From contig JAURGP010000017.1 of the NCBI GenBank assembly GCA_030833725.1, forward strand, positions 1 to 41,341: 41,341 nucleotides of DNA, written 5' to 3'. Below are positions 40,844-41,341 of the stretch, piece by piece. This DNA is from Candidatus Kapaibacterium sp. (GTDB taxonomy: Bacteria; Bacteroidota; Ignavibacteria; Kapaibacteriales; Kapaibacteriaceae). Made by a program: the position numbers and the translations under genes. Every line of letters begins with the position of its first letter. Position 1 is the first letter of the stretch. Under the pieces are notes generated by a model. It saw nothing but the letters and a program-made list of their open reading frames with translations, was not told where the DNA came from and made no database searches.

Positions 40844-40876
40844 AGCCCCCTACCTAGCTGTAGCTGGCAGGGGGCT
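40844..40876 (-). terminator. Terminator-like hairpin built from the GTAGGGGGCT motif
   Basis: AGCCCCCT (40844-40851) pairs with AGGGGGCT (40869-40876), 8 bp perfect. Inner pairs CC/GG and AGC/GCT extend it. On the minus strand it follows the SppA-like stop by 24 bases and is followed by TTTGCGTATTTTT, so it can terminate that gene. The 40844-40853 arm is an exact minus-strand copy of the repeated 10-mer; the other arm is the one-mismatch copy GCAGGGGGCT. Confidence 0.75.
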
Positions 40877-40900
40877 GAAGGCGTGAAACGTGCGTGGTTG

Positions 40901-41341
40901 TTAGAAGCTCGGCACGGGTTCTGGCAACATCAGCAATGTTCGATCGGTCTTGCTAATGCTCAGCATCGAAGCAGCATAGGCAACGTTGGCACGCGCCGGA
41001 GCCGGCAGGGATGCCAAGAAGATCTCTGCTGGTGTCGTAGGACCTACCAGTTGTCGCACGATGTCGGTGGCTGTTACGCGACTACGTGCCGCTGACGCTT
41101 CGTCGTCGTCATCGTTGGAGGAACGGGAATCCAGGCCAAACATCTTGAGCAGTGCTGCGAGGTTGTCGACCTTTTCAGGATAGATCACCACGTTGGTTTT
41201 CTTCGACGGATCAACGCCGATGCGTCGCTTCATGGCTGCGATGGCATCACCCAGGTCGCCTTCCATGTCGATCAGCCCGTTCGTCTTCGCGGCTGTGCCG
41301 GTCCATACACGGCCTTTCGCCAGTGCTCGCGTTGCCTCGAA
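40901..41341 (-). CDS. SppA-like signal peptide peptidase (S49), C-terminal part
   Basis: The gene enters from the right edge; 146 C-terminal residues are visible. The S49 hallmark [20 protein letters not shown] is followed by a glycine-poor segment and [13 protein letters not shown], as in protease IV, which degrades cleaved signal peptides at the inner membrane. The catalytic Lys and Ser are outside the window. An Asp-rich stretch ([10 protein letters not shown]) lies about 70 residues from the end. The gene ends at a hairpin terminator before the queF promoter. Confidence 0.85.
   Translation of the reverse strand, partial: FEATRALAKGRVWTGTAAKTNGLIDMEGDLGDAIAAMKRRIGVDPSKKTNVVIYPEKVDNLAALLKMFGLDSRSSNDDDDEASAARSRVTATDIVRQLVGPTTPAEIFLASLPAPARANVAYAASMLSISKTDRTLLMLPEPVPSF

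Noticed and set aside
40825-40900. A preQ1 riboswitch upstream of queF
   Set aside because: The space holds only the hairpin and the -7 element. The purine-rich tail and small pseudoknot expected of a preQ1 aptamer are not seen between the promoter and the start.
1-41341. CRISPR arrays, insertion sequences, rRNA genes and prophage modules
   Set aside because: No regularly spaced direct repeats, transposase motifs or rRNA segments were seen. The tail-fibre-like proteins at the left edge are not accompanied by phage genes in the window.

Overview
This window comes from a bacterium of the FCB (Bacteroidota/Chlorobi/Ignavibacteria-like) lineage. Three things support this. SusC/SusD pairs and several TonB-dependent receptors are present. 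Two secreted proteins end in C-terminal sorting domains of the type IX secretion system (T9SS). Promoters carry the Bacteroidota-type -7 element TAnnTTTG, seen before rpsD, a DUF2723 gene, a tRNA-Pro and queF. The lineage cannot be narrowed to a genus from sequence alone. Genes are tightly packed and often translationally coupled (ATGA or TGATG overlaps), and no gap without a gene exceeds 300 bases.

Layout. (1) 1-1797: three tandem paralogous secreted proteins sharing a CxxCPAGTTGVP motif (the first cut by the window edge), followed by a coiled-coil remnant. (2) 2059-2661: a stand-alone ribosomal protein S4 gene with its own promoter and terminator. (3) 2832-16869: a starch/maltodextrin utilisation locus of MFS sugar permease, SusC, SusD, a T9SS-exported protein with repeated SusE/F-like modules, a T9SS-exported GH13 amylase, a GH31 alpha-glucosidase and a ROK sugar kinase. 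(4) 16959-21278: a large DUF2723 membrane protein and an MFS exporter. (5) 21300-21373: tRNA-Pro(GGG) with promoter and terminator. (6) 21488-26378, minus strand: a four-gene envelope cluster (TonB-type beta-barrel receptor, beta-barrel protein, DUF4136 lipoprotein, porin-like protein). (7) 26517-29282: a TonB-dependent receptor. (8) 29447-36661: a closely spaced run of marR, nadE, a degenerate LuxR-type response regulator, a DUF58 protein, dapA, a GT-C-like membrane protein and folP. (9) 41341-36639, minus strand: the 3' end of an SppA-like peptidase, then queF, queD, gltX, a lipoprotein and an NtrC-type regulator.

The most unusual signal is not a gene. The 10-mer GTAGGGGGCT occurs ten times exactly, and its 9-base core GTAGGGGGC thirteen times, on both strands. 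It lies inside unrelated genes in four different codon contexts (VGG, APY, PPT, SPLP) and in two intergenic hairpins built from inverted copies. Chance predicts fewer than one copy. The pattern (dense, both orientations, frame-independent, paired in terminator-like hairpins) resembles the DNA uptake sequences of naturally competent Neisseriaceae and Pasteurellaceae. The copies are frequent from 20.6 kb onward and absent from about 7.9 to 20.6 kb, which covers most of the starch locus and the DUF2723 gene.

In the starch locus, the inferred flow is extracellular cleavage by the surface-attached GH13 enzyme, oligosaccharide capture and import by SusCD, release of glucose by GH31, uptake by the MFS permease and phosphorylation by the ROK kinase.
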